Shown piece by piece: positions 6,605 to 9,090 of a stretch of 9,090 nucleotides of DNA (the stretch's first letter is position 1; every line of letters begins with the position of its first letter). The notes under the pieces are model-generated. The model had not been told where the DNA came from. It searched no databases and saw only the letters and a program-made list of their open reading frames with translations. The DNA is taken from the NCBI GenBank assembly GCA_944333375.1, contig CALVKX010000068.1, forward strand, positions 1 to 9,090, written 5' to 3'. Source of the stretch: an uncultured Eubacteriales bacterium. GTDB lineage: Bacteria > Bacillota_A > Clostridia > Christensenellales > Aristaeellaceae. A program made the position numbers and the translations under genes.

Positions 6605-8053
6605 TCAGCCCTTGCGCCACACGGAGGGATGAAACAAAACCAGAATCGGGAACAGCTCCAGTCGGCCCGCCAGCATCAGCAGGCTCAGCACCATCTTGGC
6701 AAAGGGCCCGTAGCCCGCGAAGGTCTCCACCGGGCCCACGTGCCCCAGGCCGGGGCCGACGTTGCTGATGCAGGTGAGGGCGGCGGTGAAGTTCGTCTCC
6801 ACATCATAGCGACCCTCTAGGGATATCAGGAACATTCCCAGCAACACCAGTATGACATAGACGAAAAAGAAAACCGAAACCTGAGCCAGCCGATTCTCCT
6901 CCACGCCCTTGCCCTCAAAGCGGACCACCTGTACCTTGCGGGGCTGGAAGGTGCGGCGCACCTCGCGGTGGGCGAGCTTAAAGAGGATGCCCACGCGGAC
7001 CACCTTGATGCCGCCCGCCGTGGAGCCGGCGCAGGAGCCGATGAACATCAGCACGATAATCAGCGTCTTGACGGCCTGCGGCCAGAGGTTGAAGTCGGCG
7101 GTGGCGTAGCCGGTGGTGGACATGACGGTGGCCACCTGGAAGCTGCCGTAGCGCAGGGCGGTGAGGAAGTCGCCGTAGCGCGGGAGAATCATGGCGGAGA
7201 CAAAGAGCGTCGAGGCGGCAAAGAAGCCCAGATACCAGTGCAGCTCCTCGCTTTTGAGCGCATCTCGCCAGCCGCCCACCAGCACGCGGTAAAACAGCGC
7301 GAAGTTGATGCCGAACAGCACCATGAAAAAGGTGATGATCGCGTCGATCACCGCGCTGTCGAAGGCGCCAATGCTGCTGGCGTAGTTGCTGAAGCCGCCC
7401 GTTCCCGCCGTGCCCATGGCGTGGATGGCGGCATCGTAGGGCGACATGCCCGCGATAATCAGCGCCGCCAGCTCAATCAGCGTCAGCGCGCCATAGATCA
7501 GATAGAGGATCTTGGCCGTATCGCCCATCTTGGGCACGATCTTGCTCAGGCTGGGGCCGGGGCTCTCGGCGCGCACCAGATGGGAGGAGCGCCCCGTCAT
7601 CTGCGGCAGGAGCGCCAGGGTGAGCACCAGCACGCCCATGCCGCCGATCCAGTGCGTGAAGCTGCGCCAGAACATGACGCCGCGGGGCAGGCCGTCAAAG
7701 TCGCCCAGCACGGTCGCGCCCGTGGTGGTAAAGCCGGAGACCGCCTCAAAAAAGGCGTCCACATAGTTCGGGATCATCCCCGAAAAAACGAAGGGCAGCG
7801 CGCCGAAGGCGCTGAGCAGCACCCAGGAGAGCGCCACCACCAAAAACCCCTCTCGCGCGCGCAGGTTCTGTTCCCGCGGCCGTGCGAAGCGCCAGGCCGG
7901 AAAGCCCAGCGTGACGAGAATCGCCCCCGTCGCGGCCAGGGAGAGCGCGTCGCCGTCGCCGTAGAGCAGGGCGATCGCCAGCGCGGGCGCCATCGCCAGC
8001 GCCTCGATCAGCAAAATTGCGCCCAGAAGGCGCAGGACCAGTCGCTTGTTCAT
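6605..8053 (-). CDS. trkH: TrkH, K+-translocating membrane subunit of Trk system
   Basis: TrkH is the integral membrane K+ pore of the SKT (Trk/Ktr/HKT) superfamily and works with the TrkA ring. The product has 482 residues, very close to the usual TrkH length. Four pore-loop filter segments are visible in order: SGFTTTGAT (106-114, G112), GTAGTGGF (214-221), MSTTGYAT (311-318, G315) and SNVGPGL (430-436, G433). The motif SCAGSTAGGIKVVR (340-353) matches the intramembrane gating loop region of TrkH. Hydrophobic helices fill most of the chain, beginning at residues 5-30. The start is ATG at 8051-8053, within the TGA of trkA (ATGA). A GAGG ribosome site about 10 bases upstream lies in the trkA coding sequence. 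The same frame stays open upstream to 8506, but that stretch lies inside trkA and reads as low-complexity R/G/P/Q-rich sequence, so it is not used. A strong terminator follows the stop by ten bases. Confidence 0.96.
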   Translation of the reverse strand: MNKRLVLRLLGAILLIEALAMAPALAIALLYGDGDALSLAATGAILVTLGFPAWRFARPREQNLRAREGFLVVALSWVLLSAFGALPFVFSGMIPNYVDAFFEAVSGFTTTGATVLGDFDGLPRGVMFWRSFTHWIGGMGVLVLTLALLPQMTGRSSHLVRAESPGPSLSKIVPKMGDTAKILYLIYGALTLIELAALIIAGMSPYDAAIHAMGTAGTGGFSNYASSIGAFDSAVIDAIITFFMVLFGINFALFYRVLVGGWRDALKSEELHWYLGFFAASTLFVSAMILPRYGDFLTALRYGSFQVATVMSTTGYATADFNLWPQAVKTLIIVLMFIGSCAGSTAGGIKVVRVGILFKLAHREVRRTFQPRKVQVVRFEGKGVEENRLAQVSVFFFVYVILVLLGMFLISLEGRYDVETNFTAALTCISNVGPGLGHVGPVETFAGYGPFAKMVLSLLMLAGRLELFPILVLFHPSVWRKG

Positions 8054-9090
8054 CTGTGGATGACCTCGTTCAGATCGCTGATGCCGCTTTCGCAGGCGAT
8101 AATCACCACGCGGTCGCCGGCCTCGATATGGTCGTTGCCAAAGGGGACGATGACCTTCCCCTCGCGCACGATGACCGCCACCAGCGTGCCGGGGCGGATG
8201 TTGAGGCTGCGCAGGGGGATGCCGATATAGGGGTCGGAGGCCTTGGGAATAAACTCCAGCGCCTCCGCCTTGCCGTTGACGAGCCGGTAGAGCCGCTCCA
8301 GCTTCGTGCCGTAGGCGTTGCCCCTGCCGCGCACGTAGCGCAGGATGTTGGCGCAGGTGATGGCCTTGGGGCTGACGATGCTGTCCAGGCCCATGGCGCT
8401 GATGATATCGGCGTAGGCCACGCGGTTGTTCTTGACGATGACCTTGGGCACGCCCTGCCTGACGGCAAACAGGCCGGTCATGAGGTTTTCCTCGTCCCGG
8501 TCGCACAGGGCCACAAAGGCGTCCATCTGCCTGAGGCCCTCCTGCTCCAGCAGGTCCTGGTCGGTGCCGTCGCCATAGATGACGTTGACCTCCGGCAGCG
8601 CCTCGCTCAGCCCGTTGGCCTTCTTTTCGTTGATCTCGATCATGGAGACATGGATGCCCATGGGCACGATCATCTTCGCCAGGTAGTAGCTGATGCGCCC
8701 GCCGCCCAGCAGCATCACGTTTTTGACGCGCAGGGAATTCTTGCCCAGAAAGCGGAAATACGAGGTGATGGTCAGCATGTCGGCGGCCACATGCACGCGG
8801 TCGCCGGAGCGGATGATGAAATCGCCGTTGGGAATCACCACGTTCCCGTCGCGCTCCACCGCGGCGTAAAGCACCTGGGGCAGGCCGCTGAATTTCCGGG
8901 GCAGGTCCTTGAGGGCATGCCCAACCACCACATCATGCTCCTGCGCGCGGAACTCCACCATCTCCACCCGCCCCTTGGCGAAGGACTCGATGTTGCTGGC
9001 AAAGGGAAAGCGTAGCAGGCGGCTGATTTCCAGCGCGGTGGCGCGCTCGGGGTTGACGGGCATGTCGATGCCCATCTCCCGCTGCAAAAG
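8050..9090 (-). CDS. trkA: TrkA, NAD-binding regulatory subunit of Trk K+ uptake system (5' part outside window)
   Basis: TrkA is the cytoplasmic gating ring that binds NAD(H) or other nucleotides and controls K+ flow through TrkH. The visible 346 residues begin inside the first RCK unit with LLQREMGIDMPVNPE, matching the usual TrkA stretch before the first TrkA_C domain, so roughly the first 110 residues are missing. TrkA_C-1 follows (residues about 30-108). The second Rossmann fold starts near residue 122 with the Gly-rich turn GGGRIS (8689-8706), an acidic strand end (MIEINE) and the signature YGDGTD. TrkA_C-2 lies near the end (DPYIGIPLRSL through AGDRVVII). The TTG at 9085-9087 is an internal Leu codon, not a start. 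The TGA stop overlaps the trkH ATG as ATGA, pointing to coupled translation and matched stoichiometry. The third Gly of the second Rossmann motif is Ser here, which may weaken nucleotide binding in that lobe. The family assignment is secure. Confidence 0.95.
   Translation of the reverse strand, partial: LLQREMGIDMPVNPERATALEISRLLRFPFASNIESFAKGRVEMVEFRAQEHDVVVGHALKDLPRKFSGLPQVLYAAVERDGNVVIPNGDFIIRSGDRVHVAADMLTITSYFRFLGKNSLRVKNVMLLGGGRISYYLAKMIVPMGIHVSMIEINEKKANGLSEALPEVNVIYGDGTDQDLLEQEGLRQMDAFVALCDRDEENLMTGLFAVRQGVPKVIVKNNRVAYADIISAMGLDSIVSPKAITCANILRYVRGRGNAYGTKLERLYRLVNGKAEALEFIPKASDPYIGIPLRSLNIRPGTLVAVIVREGKVIVPFGNDHIEAGDRVVIIACESGISDLNEVIHR

Noticed and set aside
6968..8230. 420-codon plus-strand open frame opposite trkH and the end of trkA
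   Set aside because: It lies opposite confidently identified trk genes, and its His/Gly/Ala/Arg/Gln-rich composition is typical of antisense frames.
8054..8506. Upstream extension of trkH in the same frame (151 extra codons)
   Set aside because: It lies wholly inside trkA, reads as low-complexity sequence, and would make TrkH far longer than usual. The ATGA start at 8053 gives the normal length.
8017..9015. 332-codon plus-strand open frame opposite trkA
   Set aside because: Antisense shadow of a confident gene; Asp/His/Val/Gly-rich with no family resemblance.

Overview
The window is a G+C-rich bacterial segment whose real genes all lie on the minus strand, so they are transcribed from high to low coordinates. 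Full-length two-domain TrkA with TrkH, strong AGGAGG-type ribosome binding sites, tight ATGA junctions and a membrane-anchored protein with many Y-x-D-S/A TPR-like repeats behind a zinc ribbon suggest a G+C-rich member of the Clostridia (Firmicutes), perhaps a gut commensal. That assignment is an inference from protein style; no rRNA or other taxonomic marker is present.

Right part (9090 to 6605): a K+ uptake operon. trkA enters from beyond the window edge without its first RCK Rossmann fold. It overlaps trkH, a complete 482-residue K+ channel-like subunit, by four bases (ATGA). A very strong intrinsic terminator (6548-6594) follows trkH by ten bases and closes the operon.

Middle gap (6547 to 6411): about 137 bases, markedly A+T-richer than the genes around it. 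It probably holds the promoter of the next operon, although no textbook -35/-10 pair stands out.

Left part (6410 to 25): a compact four-gene operon. (1) A secreted protein of unknown function, probably starting at CTG. (2) After 23 bases, a 958-residue single-pass membrane protein with a cytoplasmic zinc ribbon, about 16 degenerate TPR-like repeats predicted outside the cell, and a beta-rich C-terminal domain. (3) Overlapping by 17 bases, a multi-pass acyltransferase of the Acyltransferase_3 family. (4) Overlapping by four bases (ATGA), an M29-type metallo-aminopeptidase with all expected metal ligands. The spacing argues for co-expression. A reasonable but unproven reading is an envelope-associated module: the first two proteins form or scaffold something at the cell surface, the acyltransferase modifies an envelope glycan or lipid, and the aminopeptidase acts on peptides in the cytoplasm. 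The first two genes are the least understood part of the window.

There are no tRNA or rRNA genes, insertion sequences, CRISPR arrays or phage genes. Long plus-strand open frames (up to 944 codons) are shadows of the G+C-rich genes opposite them.
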